From a virus: a stretch of DNA of 54,006 nucleotides. Positions 27,193-36,214 of the stretch are shown here, piece after piece; within the stretch, counting starts at the first letter, position 1, and each line of letters begins with the position of its first letter. Made by a program: the position numbers and the translations under genes. Below the pieces are notes generated by a model. It had not been told where the DNA came from and made no database searches. It saw only the letters and a list, made by a program, of their open reading frames with translations. The DNA lies in the IMG/VR virus record IMGVR_UViG_3300008339_000082, positions 1-54,006 of that record. One strand, written 5' to 3'.

Positions 27193-27960
27193 TTATTGGA
27201 ATGGTGCAAATGACGGGGTCGGAAGATTTGAAGCGTAATCACCTATCGTTGCGCTAAAGCCCGGAATTGAAGGATTGCTCGGAGTTGCGTTATACCCAAA
27301 CCCGTAATTTGTAGTTTGCGGAGTTTGCGTAAGCTGGCCAAGCTGATAATTCTTTGGCAGCAGTTTTTCTTGACCTCCATCGGCTGGAGCCGATTTATTC
27401 ATTTCGGGAATCATGGTCGCCGCCTGAGCAAAAGAGCCAATGGCAGCGGTTGCGCTATCCGTTGCAGCTTGGCGCATCTGTGCGGCCACGGCTTGGGCGT
27501 AGTTGCGGCGCTTCATCTGAAGGCCATAGATGGCGTTCTGAATGTTATCAATCAGCCCACCCTGATATGCAAGCATCTGATCGGCTCCCCGTGCAGCCTG
27601 TGCAGCAACCTGACCAATACCCTGCCCATAGCCGGTCTGTGACCGCAGCAGGGCATTGACCGTACCAGCGCCACCGCCAGCCCGTACAAGATTGGCTTGC
27701 GTTTGGGCCAACGAGCCAGCCAGCCCCTGCCGCGCCATCGCCGAGGTGGGGTCGGTGCCCAAGCGCATCGAACGCTCAAGCTGCCGGGTGCGGGCAAGCT
27801 GTGCGTACTGCTCGGGGCTTACGGGGGTCAGGGCTTTGTCCAGACGCTGGAACTCAGCCTCAAGACCCTTCGCTTTCTTCGCTTGGCCGATACCCCGAAT
27901 GGCGTTGGCTGCTGCCGACGCACCCATCAGGGCAAGGGGTACGAATGCTGGAATTGCCAT
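27193..27960 (-). CDS. Small internal virion protein (T7 gp14 role)
   Basis: This is a 255-aa protein, Ala/Gln/Gly-rich and predicted helical, starting with a short hydrophobic run (PAFVPLALMGASAAANAI) like T7 gp14 and similar ejection proteins that insert in the outer membrane. Central helices have small-residue spacing (GQGIGQVAAQAARGADQML). It directly precedes the transglycosylase and coiled-coil proteins, forming the three-gene ejection order typical of podoviruses. Family assignment is by size, composition and order, not by a motif. Confidence 0.6.
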   Translation of the reverse strand: MAIPAFVPLALMGASAAANAIRGIGQAKKAKGLEAEFQRLDKALTPVSPEQYAQLARTRQLERSMRLGTDPTSAMARQGLAGSLAQTQANLVRAGGGAGTVNALLRSQTGYGQGIGQVAAQAARGADQMLAYQGGLIDNIQNAIYGLQMKRRNYAQAVAAQMRQAATDSATAAIGSFAQAATMIPEMNKSAPADGGQEKLLPKNYQLGQLTQTPQTTNYGFGYNATPSNPSIPGFSATIGDYASNLPTPSFAPFQ

Positions 27961-27961
27961 C

Positions 27962-30900
27962 TTACTTAATTGGCTTTAGTTGACCGCTCATTGCAGTCGC
28001 AGCCTTGTCAGCAGCGGTGTTCCAAATGAGTCGGAGGTAAAAGTACTGATTTTGTGGCAGCTTGCGGTCGGGGTCGTAGCTGGACAGCGTCCTGTCCGCC
28101 CAGCCCTCCCAGCCGTCATAGTGCTTCACCCAGTAGGGGCTGGTGTTGCCCACCCCGGGCATCTCGCACATCACGTTGAACTGCGGGTCAAGGATCTGGA
28201 TCTTATCGGGCTTGGACAGCGCAATGTCACCGGAAATACGCCAACGGAGGAACTCCTTGTAGCTGTCAAGGTCACCGGTCATGGGCACGGTGATCGTCGC
28301 CTCCCTTGTGTCACCGCTTATGGTGTAGTTGTTGTCAACGTCCACGCGGTAGGTCTCAAGATCCCTGTGGCCGAAGATGTCATTACCCACCTGTGCATAG
28401 GCGTCGAATCGGTAGGTGAACACGCCCACCCAGTTGTCGATGTCGGCATTGTAAACTACCAGCAGCTTGGGTGGGGTGCGGGTCTGCTCCCCATCCTCTG
28501 TGCCGGAGCGGTCTACAAGGGTCATCCACGCCTCGTTGTACTTACGGTTGTAGAATCCGTTCACGCCCACGACGTACCCATCAGGGTAAGTGCGTAGCTT
28601 GGGGAGCAGGAAGCTCAGGAAGCGGTTGCGACCAATGTCGATGATCTGGTCGCCCACCATGCGGTAGACGCTGTTCCTGTCCGCCCAAAAGAACGAGTCG
28701 GCATAGCTGCTGCCCATCGTGGCAAACCCCTTGACGAAGAACTGCCACATCTGGTCAGGGCTACCGATGTTCCGCGACAACCACATCTCTTCGCCCCAAT
28801 AGTTGGCAATGGATTGCGTGGAAATAACCTCGCCCGAAGCACCCGTGAGGATGTTCTTGTTGGTCAGCACGCGCACCACACCACGTTCGGTGATGGCGTA
28901 CATATTCCGCCCTCCGCCGCCAAGCACAGAAGCGATGGTCTTGATCTCCCCGTTCTCTTCGCTGACCACCTTCAGGTTGCCGTCCACGAAGGTGCGAAGG
29001 CCCGGAACATCGCGTAGCAATGGGTCCACTTCGAGGGAAGAGATGAGCCCGGTGGGGAAGTAGGTCTTCTCTTGGTATCCTCCTATCTCATCGAACGGCA
29101 CACCAAAGCCCGACACAAATGGCTGCTTCCAATAGTCCTTGTTGTAACCATCGGTGAACAAGACTCCTCCCCTGTTTCGGGGCGTTTGATTCAAGTCCAC
29201 ATCAGTCCCATCAACGTTAACAAGGGGATATTGGAACATTCCGTCCAGCGGGTTGGCGCTGACGTAGATGTACGGCTTGATGATATATCCGATCTTCGGC
29301 CACTCATATGGGCCGCCGATGGCCGTGTCGTTAGTGCCCTTCGCGTAACGCTTGGCGCTACGTTGCTCTGCGTCCCAAAGAACAACCCATTGGCGCATAC
29401 TAATGATCAAAGAACACCAGCCCGATGAGAAAAGGCTTGGGTTCGCGTTGAGTACTGCGTTGTATTCAGGTGACTTATACCAGCCACTATACGGCAAGCG
29501 CGGAACAAACTTCCTGTCATTGCTCACGCTCAAATAGCCGCTGTTTTCCGTGTGGAAGTCATTTATGATGCAGCTTGTGGCCGGAGCTATGGTTACATCT
29601 CCGCCAAAGAAGCGAATCGGCGATCGGCTGTCGTAACGAACAAGAATGCGAGAATTGAGCGGAGGACAGTTGATCGTCAATACGCCATAGCTGCCAAATG
29701 TGATGGAAGCGAATGGCGCTATCTGTCCGCTGGAAAGCCAGTCACCTTGGTTGAACCCATACAGTCCATGGACTAGGTTACCATCATTGTCCGCGAACGG
29801 TATACCAGCGTTCAGGTCGGCCACCAAGACGGAGATCTGCGCGGGCGTCAGCGATGCGAGGTAGCTGTTATTCACCCAGCACATCCAGCGCGTAACCTCT
29901 CCTCCCGATTGGATGTAGATATACCTGTTACCGCCATTGACATCGAATACGTCCTCAGGGCGCTCATTAAGAAGCTGCACCGTCTGAGGCTGGCCAGTGC
30001 CAATGCCAATGCAGCTTTCAATCTTTATGTGATGTCCGGTATTTACGTATCGGTCAATTGAACTAGATGGAACCTGCGCGTCCCGCCGGATCAAATTGAT
30101 GACATATACCGGTTCGTGCCAATCTCGAGTTAAAGAAGAGCCAAAATCAGCGCCATTTACAGCATTGTCCTGCAAGTAAATGTTAGAATCAAACACAACC
30201 CTGTAGTATACATTGTTGTTTTCGATTATCTGAAATACAGCATCTATGTCAAATATCCTATTACCATCATTGGGAGTCTCAAATGGGCTGCCCGGCGGAA
30301 TGCCAGCAGATGCAAGCCTACGCCACATTGAATAGCCAACGTAGTTGCTTGCAGACGGTTGGTTTATTGGGCTTGGTGATGCGACTTCTTGATATGCCAT
30401 CCCCTGCCCGCCATTTGAAATGGCAAGAGGTTCCCCGGGGTTTACTTGACTTTCATCGTATTGTATCCCAGCATAGCTAAGTATATCTACAGCACCTCCA
30501 ATATAATTCTCCGGCCCATAATCATTCGCGGTTATATTGAGCGGGCTTAATGGATTCAGCGGAACGTCTATACCTGAAAATCCAGAATACCCAGCGCCAA
30601 AACTGTATGGCTCCGAATAAATTCCAAGAGGAGATACAAATTGGATGGCAAAGTTTTCGGGAGATGAGTTGAACTCATCAATTATGTTCTGATCAACTTT
30701 CCCGCTATCAAAGTCGGGGAACTTGATGGCAAGCCTGTTCTTTTTCTTTACCGTTGCCGGGTCCGAAGCATTCAAACCCTTTGGCATAAGGTCATATACG
30801 GCGATGCCCTGAGCAATGACCCGGTTGGCTGGCTCTGTCCGCATGATGGACATCACCTTGGCCTTGCGTGGGATGTTGGTTACGCCGTACAGCGCACCGC

Positions 30901-32668
30901 CCATTGCTTGATATTGAGGAGCCCATATCTTCCCGCTGAGTTCAAGCGGAGTGTAGTTGGAGTGGTTGGTGCTGCCCTGTGCCTCCAAAAAACCAAGCGT
31001 AGGGCTTCCTGTGTAAACGCCATTGACCGGAGAGGTGGACAAACGCGTTTGGTCATTGAGAGGATTGACCCCGCTATTGACTGGGTTTGTTGGACCGAAA
31101 GCAGTTCTGCCATCTCCGTCTATTGCATAATTGACAAATGGATAGCTAAGATTCGGATTAAACTTGTTCTTATCCCCTTGTATGAACGCATCAAACGTGT
31201 CATAGACCACCTCCGGGCCGTTGCAGTCCGTGGATGCGGCCCAAATGGGGGCGCTGGAGTAGGTGGCGCTGTCGATGCTCTTCTTGTCCCTGCGGTTGGG
31301 GAACTGGTAGCCGGAGTCAGGCTGGTTGGGAAGATCGGCCACATAGCTGCGGTTCAGATACGCATCCCACAGCATCACGCCGAAGCCGTACTTCTCCCCG
31401 CGCATGAAGCTCTTCAGGTAGGTGTTGTTCACCGGGTCTGAGTAGCCGTCATTGTACGCCTCACGCGTGGTCGAACCCTCCGGAGTATACCATGTATGCA
31501 CCCCCTGCGTGATGGGCACCATCGGCTGTCCGTCCTTGAGGATGAAGTCAATGGTCGGGATATTCGAAGAAGTCTCGAAGTTGGCGTAGGTCAACCGACG
31601 GTCGGCATACTCCACGCTCTTTGGCTTGGTGAAGACAATGAGACGCTGCTCCTCCTCGTCAGGGGGGATGACCTCTGGCGTGGCAATGGCATCAGAGGGG
31701 TCAGAGAAGGTCCGAATGGAAACCTCGCCCGGCGCAAGCTGCAATTTGCCGACCACCTCGATCACCCCCGTATCCGTCCCGTCATTGAACCTGCGGCGAA
31801 GGATCTCCACGAACTGGAATCCCTGCTGGTTGTCCACGCGGAACTGTATCCTAGCGCCGTATCCCGTGGTCTGAAGGGGGGTCAATACACCTCCGCCCAC
31901 GGTAGACACACCGGGGTATTGGTCCTGCTCCCAAGTGAGCTTGCGGTCCTGCCAGATGGGGATGCTGATCAGCGGGGTCTCGGGGCCGGGGTTGGTCCGG
32001 TCGCCCTGAGGGCTTACCCACCGCAGCCGATACTGGTACTGGCCCGGAGGCAGGCCCGGCTCGACCTCAAAGTTGCCCACATGAATAGGGAACTCAGGGT
32101 TGGAGATAAGCTGTACGGAGTTGTAATCGGTGGTGTACGAGGGGTCGAAGAACATCCCCGTGTTGTTGTTCAAGTTGAACAGCAACTCCTTCAAGTCCCA
32201 ATACAGCGGTTCGCTGTTGTGGTCGGCAGGGTAAACCACACCCCTTCCCTCAACCGAACCTCCAGCACCTTGGTTGTCAATGATGCTTGTACCCACCAAA
32301 TCCTCGACCACAGCGATCTGAAGTGGCCTATTGTACACATAGGGAATGTTCTGGCTCTGCGCGACGATCTCCCCATCAATGCGAACGATGGGGTATTCAC
32401 CCGCCACGCTGGAGGCCCAGAACTCGATCAACTTCCCATTGCATGAAGCAGAGCCGATGCACACATATCCAGTACCCCCGGGATTCGCATACTGCAAAAC
32501 CTCTCCATGTACGGCCTCCGCTGCTCCTGTGCGGCCACCGATGGAGGTGGGGCGCACGTTCACAGCCTCACGCGACACACCATCGGGCAGAAGCTCGGGC
32601 GTGATGTCGGTGTTGACCCCCTTGCCAAGGAGCCTGCGAAGCCACGGGAAATGGAAGAGTTTGGGCAT
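27962..32668 (-). CDS. Large tail nozzle/stabilisation protein
   Basis: This 1568-aa protein begins LFHFPWLRRLLGKGVNTDITPELLPDGVSREAVNVRPTS in spirit of nozzle proteins that open with a G-V-N-T/D-x-x-P-x-x-L-P-x-G motif (P22 gp10, crAss-like tail hub proteins). Many beta-propeller-like strands and YxxGxxYVxR-type repeats follow. It lies between the neck proteins and the ejection proteins, where T7 has gp12. At roughly twice the usual size it must carry extra domains; the AT-rich insert encoded at about 30,000-30,900 (residues near 590-890) may be one. It probably forms the hexameric tail tube end. Moderately sure of the role. Confidence 0.6.
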   Translation of the reverse strand: MPKLFHFPWLRRLLGKGVNTDITPELLPDGVSREAVNVRPTSIGGRTGAAEAVHGEVLQYANPGGTGYVCIGSASCNGKLIEFWASSVAGEYPIVRIDGEIVAQSQNIPYVYNRPLQIAVVEDLVGTSIIDNQGAGGSVEGRGVVYPADHNSEPLYWDLKELLFNLNNNTGMFFDPSYTTDYNSVQLISNPEFPIHVGNFEVEPGLPPGQYQYRLRWVSPQGDRTNPGPETPLISIPIWQDRKLTWEQDQYPGVSTVGGGVLTPLQTTGYGARIQFRVDNQQGFQFVEILRRRFNDGTDTGVIEVVGKLQLAPGEVSIRTFSDPSDAIATPEVIPPDEEEQRLIVFTKPKSVEYADRRLTYANFETSSNIPTIDFILKDGQPMVPITQGVHTWYTPEGSTTREAYNDGYSDPVNNTYLKSFMRGEKYGFGVMLWDAYLNRSYVADLPNQPDSGYQFPNRRDKKSIDSATYSSAPIWAASTDCNGPEVVYDTFDAFIQGDKNKFNPNLSYPFVNYAIDGDGRTAFGPTNPVNSGVNPLNDQTRLSTSPVNGVYTGSPTLGFLEAQGSTNHSNYTPLELSGKIWAPQYQAMGGALYGVTNIPRKAKVMSIMRTEPANRVIAQGIAVYDLMPKGLNASDPATVKKKNRLAIKFPDFDSGKVDQNIIDEFNSSPENFAIQFVSPLGIYSEPYSFGAGYSGFSGIDVPLNPLSPLNITANDYGPENYIGGAVDILSYAGIQYDESQVNPGEPLAISNGGQGMAYQEVASPSPINQPSASNYVGYSMWRRLASAGIPPGSPFETPNDGNRIFDIDAVFQIIENNNVYYRVVFDSNIYLQDNAVNGADFGSSLTRDWHEPVYVINLIRRDAQVPSSSIDRYVNTGHHIKIESCIGIGTGQPQTVQLLNERPEDVFDVNGGNRYIYIQSGGEVTRWMCWVNNSYLASLTPAQISVLVADLNAGIPFADNDGNLVHGLYGFNQGDWLSSGQIAPFASITFGSYGVLTINCPPLNSRILVRYDSRSPIRFFGGDVTIAPATSCIINDFHTENSGYLSVSNDRKFVPRLPYSGWYKSPEYNAVLNANPSLFSSGWCSLIISMRQWVVLWDAEQRSAKRYAKGTNDTAIGGPYEWPKIGYIIKPYIYVSANPLDGMFQYPLVNVDGTDVDLNQTPRNRGGVLFTDGYNKDYWKQPFVSGFGVPFDEIGGYQEKTYFPTGLISSLEVDPLLRDVPGLRTFVDGNLKVVSEENGEIKTIASVLGGGGRNMYAITERGVVRVLTNKNILTGASGEVISTQSIANYWGEEMWLSRNIGSPDQMWQFFVKGFATMGSSYADSFFWADRNSVYRMVGDQIIDIGRNRFLSFLLPKLRTYPDGYVVGVNGFYNRKYNEAWMTLVDRSGTEDGEQTRTPPKLLVVYNADIDNWVGVFTYRFDAYAQVGNDIFGHRDLETYRVDVDNNYTISGDTREATITVPMTGDLDSYKEFLRWRISGDIALSKPDKIQILDPQFNVMCEMPGVGNTSPYWVKHYDGWEGWADRTLSSYDPDRKLPQNQYFYLRLIWNTAADKAATAMSGQLKPIK

Positions 32669-32671
32669 TGG

Positions 32672-32980
32672 TTAGCGGGCTCGGCCCTTGTGCTTCATGA
32701 TCTTGTGCTGAACTCCGCGCGCATCCTTCCCGTAATCCTTCGTGACGGCTGAGTGAAAGCTCTTTCCGTGGCCATCGTATGTGTTGCGACCGCGCACCTT
32801 ATCCACAGCATCCGCGATGCGATCCTTCAGCGGAGTAGGGTTCTTCGTTGGGCGCAAGTACTCCCGCCCGTCCGATGTGGTGACGCGGTTCTTGCTGAGC
32901 GACTTCTCGCGCTCTGCATCGATCTGGGCTTGGGTCATCTTGCGCTTGCGCTTGCGGCCCTCAAACTCTGATAGGTTCAT
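32672..32980 (-). CDS. Small basic protein of unknown function
   Basis: This is a 102-aa protein from the ATG at 32980, four bases after the stop of the 249-aa connector gene; a longer frame to 33064 would overlap that gene by 80 bases and is rejected. It is strikingly basic: GRKRKRKMTQAQIDAERE near the start and HKIMKHKGRAR at the end. It could bind DNA or line a channel. It lies between the connector and nozzle genes, so it is likely a virion or assembly component. I do not recognise a family. Confidence 0.55.
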   Translation of the reverse strand: MNLSEFEGRKRKRKMTQAQIDAEREKSLSKNRVTTSDGREYLRPTKNPTPLKDRIADAVDKVRGRNTYDGHGKSFHSAVTKDYGKDARGVQHKIMKHKGRAR

Positions 32981-32984
32981 TGTA

Positions 32985-33734
32985 TTACGGGGTATGCCCG
33001 ATGCGGAAGGTGTAGGCGGTGGTGTCGTAGCGACCCTTCTTGTCAAGACGCTTGTAACGACCAACGGCGGTCCACCAAGAACCGTTCGGGGCTTTTAGTT
33101 CGTTCTCCTTTCGAGCAATGACGCGGGCGTAGAAGTTGGGGTTCTCCATCTCCATGGCCAGCGCAGCGCGGTGGATGACAAAGTCGGTTATTGCTTCCCG
33201 GCACCAATGCGGGATCTCAAAATCCTCACCGAAGCAATCAACTCCAAGACCCGTATACATGACGAGCAAACGGTCCCAGTTCTTGCACGACGGAGAAAGG
33301 TAAAGAATCCCATTACGCAACCCCGCAAAGTAGATATGAGCCGGAGGAGCTTCGCTCCAAGCCAGCGAGAACTGGAAGTCGTCATGATTCCTCGCCTTGT
33401 TATTGGCCACGTATCCCTCTCCTCCCTTATGCCACATATTGGGCTTGATGAACAGCGGGGTGGAAGAGGTGATGTTGTTTCCGCTACCGCGCACCAAGTA
33501 GATCTGGTCGGCCTCTGTCAGGTCCGTTGGAAGCTCAAGCTGTAGGCTGGCCGGGATTTCAGAGTCCCATTGCTTCTTGAAGAAGTTGGTCGCCGAGTTT
33601 ATCTCCTGCAACCCGCGCTGGGCGGCAGAGAGATAGAAGGGGCGGCCAAGCCTGCCGAACTCCTCGTCACGAAGCTCCTGCGCCGCTGCGATGATAACCT
33701 CGCTTACGTTGAATTTGGCGTTACCGAGTGGCAT
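32985..33734 (-). CDS. Head-tail connector / tail tubular protein A-like
   Basis: This is a 249-aa protein with an N-terminal helical segment (VSEVIIAAAQELRDEEFGRL) and a middle of beta strands. A helical C-terminal part contains EIPHWCREAITDFVIHRAA, the pattern of T7 gp11-type gatekeepers and crAss-like ring proteins in which short helices pack round the tail channel. It precedes the nozzle gene and is preceded by two proteins of similar size, forming a neck stack. The stop of the preceding gene and this ATG overlap. The assignment rests on order, size and overall pattern. Confidence 0.6.
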   Translation of the reverse strand: MPLGNAKFNVSEVIIAAAQELRDEEFGRLGRPFYLSAAQRGLQEINSATNFFKKQWDSEIPASLQLELPTDLTEADQIYLVRGSGNNITSSTPLFIKPNMWHKGGEGYVANNKARNHDDFQFSLAWSEAPPAHIYFAGLRNGILYLSPSCKNWDRLLVMYTGLGVDCFGEDFEIPHWCREAITDFVIHRAALAMEMENPNFYARVIARKENELKAPNGSWWTAVGRYKRLDKKGRYDTTAYTFRIGHTP

Positions 33735-34498
33735 CAGGCGTCAATTTGAGTGGGACTATTCACGGACATTGTGCGCTCGGTTCTTACCTGCTGATTGGGC
33801 TCAAAGTCTCTACCATCATTTTTCAACCGTTCTTGCGGCATCATCACCGCCCAACGCTCAAGGTCGATGACCATCTTCTTGAGGGTCTCAAGCATCTCGT
33901 TGGGAAGCCCGGTGTCCTGATCGGGGTCCACGTCATCGAAGTCCACGATGGCGAACAGGCCAACAAGCAAATGCTTGATGTCGCAGGGGACACCGAACAG
34001 ATACACCCTATCCTTGGTGGTATCACCGACCTTGGCTTTGGCCCGCGCAAAGTATGGGCGGCTGGGTCGCGGAGATTGGTATGCGCTACCGTACATCAGG
34101 CTCACCGAAGCCAATGTGGTTCCCGTGAAAGGAACCTTCGAGATGGCCGGTGGACACCCGCAAGGGATCTCGTTGTTGAGGTAGCGAATGAAGTTCACCC
34201 CGCTGTCGTGGTCAAGAGAGAACACGCTCACAGGGAGGTCAAAGTAGCTGTAGTCCCAGTCGGCGGTGCTGTTGTCAGGGGCATCGTTGTGGTTCACCTC
34301 CACGATGTACGTGGACACCATCTCGCCACCCCTGCGGTGGTCGCCGATCGCGTCGCCCTTCGCAAGGATCTGCTTCTTGAGCTTGTCAACTGCGATCTTT
34401 ACGTTGTAGAGGACCGCTTCCTTGTTGCGAAGGCGGTCATCATGGGTGAACCCCATGGTGACCATAATGTCGTCCACCACCTGATCGTAGGTCGCCAT
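33734..34498 (-). CDS. Neck/ring protein candidate
   Basis: This is a 254-aa protein, mixed alpha/beta, with helical N-terminus (TYDQVVDDIMVTMGF) and a long C-terminal helix (EMLETLKKMVIDLERWAVMM). It is one of three consecutive proteins of about 250 aa between the capsid and nozzle genes, which suggests dodecameric ring or adaptor proteins. It has its own promoter element (TATCTTTG) five bases before the ATG. No enzyme motif was seen; the precise ring cannot be assigned. Confidence 0.5.
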   Translation of the reverse strand: MATYDQVVDDIMVTMGFTHDDRLRNKEAVLYNVKIAVDKLKKQILAKGDAIGDHRRGGEMVSTYIVEVNHNDAPDNSTADWDYSYFDLPVSVFSLDHDSGVNFIRYLNNEIPCGCPPAISKVPFTGTTLASVSLMYGSAYQSPRPSRPYFARAKAKVGDTTKDRVYLFGVPCDIKHLLVGLFAIVDFDDVDPDQDTGLPNEMLETLKKMVIDLERWAVMMPQERLKNDGRDFEPNQQVRTERTMSVNSPTQIDA

Positions 34499-34503
34499 GC
34501 CTA

Positions 34504-34511
34504 CAAAGATA
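34504..34511 (-). promoter_or_regulatory. -7 promoter element TATCTTTG
   Basis: On the minus strand this octamer is identical to the one before the 189-aa gene and lies five bases before the ATG at 34498, again implying a near-leaderless mRNA. It sits in the short gap after the upstream stop codon. Confidence 0.6.
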
Positions 34512-34513
34512 GC

Positions 34514-35305
34514 TTAGTTGGTAGTAAGCTGGAACAGTTCTGCTGCGTCTTTTTGCGCGTTCATTTGCAGATTTGTCCCATCCCCTTGCTTCCAAGCGAT
34601 ATACTGCAATGCCCAGTCCGCCAGCGTGCGTTTCATGCTCTGCGGGAACTGGATCTGTGCGGTAAGGTAGTTGTTGGCGTCAAGCTCAAGCGGGTTGGCC
34701 AAGTATGCAATGGCCACCAGTTTCTGGTTGACTTGGCTCTGCGGGAGAACCCGAATTTCCCCCGTACCGCTGGAATAACTATTCGATGAGCCGTTGCCTA
34801 CGATGTAATAAGCGTAGGTGCGGCGCTTGGGCTTGTCGGCCAGCGTTTCGTTGCCGGACATGAACCGGTTGGTCCTGAGCACAGGAACCTCCTCAAGGGT
34901 CACCCGCTCCACAGGCTGACCTGAGCCGGACCATGACAGGTCGTCGCGGTAGACGCTCTGATTGGGGTTCAGGGGCAATAGGGCGGGGTTGGGCTCAACG
35001 GTTATGGGCTCGGCATAAACAGCCAGCACATTCCAAATCCCGTGGCCAAGAGAGGCAAGCAGGGCAGGGTCGCTGATTGCAACCCCGCCCTGCGAGTTCG
35101 TCTGGAACATCCTGACATAGGTCAGGTCTCGTATCGCCTCCTCTGTATTATCCCGCTGTGCCATCATAAAGCTGATGGCGGTCATCGCCCTCGACACAGC
35201 AGAGTTAATAGCAGGAATATAATCCTGAACGTCAAGATAGCGTTCGCTTCCCTCGGCATCGAGGTTGGCTTGCATTACAGTCTTCAGTTCAGGATAGGTG
35301 ATCAT
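34514..35305 (-). CDS. Neck/adaptor protein candidate
   Basis: This is a 263-aa protein starting MITYPELKTVMQANLD, with helices at both ends (final ADWALQYIAWKQGDGTNLQMNAQKDAAELF) and a beta-rich middle containing YYIVGNGSSNSYSSGTG. The helix-sheet-helix order and the position right after the capsid block resemble head-completion adaptors of podoviruses. Its start is preceded by TAATTTTG at four bases. Exact function unknown. Confidence 0.5.
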   Translation of the reverse strand: MITYPELKTVMQANLDAEGSERYLDVQDYIPAINSAVSRAMTAISFMMAQRDNTEEAIRDLTYVRMFQTNSQGGVAISDPALLASLGHGIWNVLAVYAEPITVEPNPALLPLNPNQSVYRDDLSWSGSGQPVERVTLEEVPVLRTNRFMSGNETLADKPKRRTYAYYIVGNGSSNSYSSGTGEIRVLPQSQVNQKLVAIAYLANPLELDANNYLTAQIQFPQSMKRTLADWALQYIAWKQGDGTNLQMNAQKDAAELFQLTTN

Positions 35306-35309
35306 ACTA

Positions 35310-35317
35310 CAAAATTA
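35310..35317 (-). promoter_or_regulatory. -7 promoter element TAATTTTG
   Basis: The minus-strand octamer fits TAnnTTTG, four bases before the ATG at 35305. It overlaps the last codons of the upstream 269-aa gene, so the promoter is embedded in coding DNA. Confidence 0.5.
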
Positions 35318-36124
35318 CTGCTGTTCAGCGGTCGGGTCGCTCAAAAGAGAGGCCCGGCCAGCCGAAGAGACCATGCTCTTCATCATCTCGGCGTCCCGCT
35401 GGATGTCACGCGCAGCAAGGGCGTTCGCAATGTTGGTGCGGATGGTTGAGAGGGACATCTTGCTGTCCAGCTTGATGCCATTCTCGGCGGCCATGCGGTA
35501 AAGCTGCGGGGCCATGCGAACATTGAGGTTCTGCATATGCTGCGAGAACTTCTGGGCGAACTTCACCTGATCGCTGGTGATGTCGGCTTCCTTGGCGTTG
35601 GAGAAGAAGATTTTCTTGTACAGGTCGTGGGTCTCCAAATACGCCTGCTCCCGCTTGGAGTTGGTCACATAGGTGCTCATGTAGCGGGTCTGGAACTGGT
35701 CCCCGTTACGGATGGCATCACCGTGCGACATCTTGAACACCATCTTCTTGTACGGTGCTTTCACAAGCTGGCCACCGATGCGCTTAGCAGGGACGATCCA
35801 AAAGAACTGCGGGGTGAAGTACACCCTCTCCTCGCCAATGTCGTCGGGGTCCACGTCACGGTCGTCCACCAGACCGTCCTCGTCGGGCTCCTGCACAACG
35901 GTACGCATCACCTTGCCCATCTCTTGGGCGATGGCTTTGCCGATCTCTACCGCGCTTGCAGCACTCGAGGCCGGGGCTTCTTCCTCCGTCTCTTCTTTCG
36001 CAGCCTTGATGGCCAGCTTGAGGGTTTCCTCGGTCACGTCCTCGTGATAGCTGATGCCAAGGTCGTCAGCTTGTTTCTTCAGTTTGCCAAGTCGGGCCTT
36101 GGCCGCCGTTTCACTGTTCGCCAT
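35315..36124 (-). CDS. Virion-associated protein (269 aa)
   Basis: This is a 269-aa protein. Residues 1-60 are Lys/Glu-rich and resemble a SAP-like or LEM-like helical unit (LGKLKKQADDLGISYHEDVTEETLKLAIKAA in pattern, with a helix-turn-helix ending). A linker rich in Ala/Glu and an acidic turn DEDGLVDDRDVDPDD follow. The remaining part has VYFTPQFFWIVPAK and long helices. It is the first gene after the capsid terminator and has a promoter 20 bases upstream, so it may be made separately from the capsid protein. It could be a head-fibre, decoration or head-completion protein. Confidence 0.5.
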   Translation of the reverse strand: MANSETAAKARLGKLKKQADDLGISYHEDVTEETLKLAIKAAKEETEEEAPASSAASAVEIGKAIAQEMGKVMRTVVQEPDEDGLVDDRDVDPDDIGEERVYFTPQFFWIVPAKRIGGQLVKAPYKKMVFKMSHGDAIRNGDQFQTRYMSTYVTNSKREQAYLETHDLYKKIFFSNAKEADITSDQVKFAQKFSQHMQNLNVRMAPQLYRMAAENGIKLDSKMSLSTIRTNIANALAARDIQRDAEMMKSMVSSAGRASLLSDPTAEQQ

Positions 36125-36143
36125 AGTGTATGGTTAGTTTGCA

Positions 36144-36151
36144 CAAATATA
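36144..36151 (-). promoter_or_regulatory. -7 promoter element TATATTTG
   Basis: The minus-strand TATATTTG lies 19 bases before the ATG at 36124 and just after the capsid terminator. Unlike most elements here, it leaves a real leader of roughly a dozen bases. Upstream T-rich DNA at the right distance may serve as the -33 box. Confidence 0.6.
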
Positions 36152-36161
36152 CACCAATACC

Positions 36162-36192
36162 AAAAGAAAAACCCCCAGCCAAGGCCGGGGGT
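36162..36192 (-). terminator. Rho-independent terminator after the capsid gene
   Basis: A stem ACCCCC-A-GCC / GGC-C-GGGGGT (36171-36192) with a two-base tip is followed on the minus strand by TTTTTCTTTT. It lies between the capsid stop at 36215 and the start of the next gene, and would uncouple abundant capsid mRNA from the neck genes. Confidence 0.85.
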
Positions 36193-36214
36193 CTTTCGGA
36201 AGAGTTACGATGCC

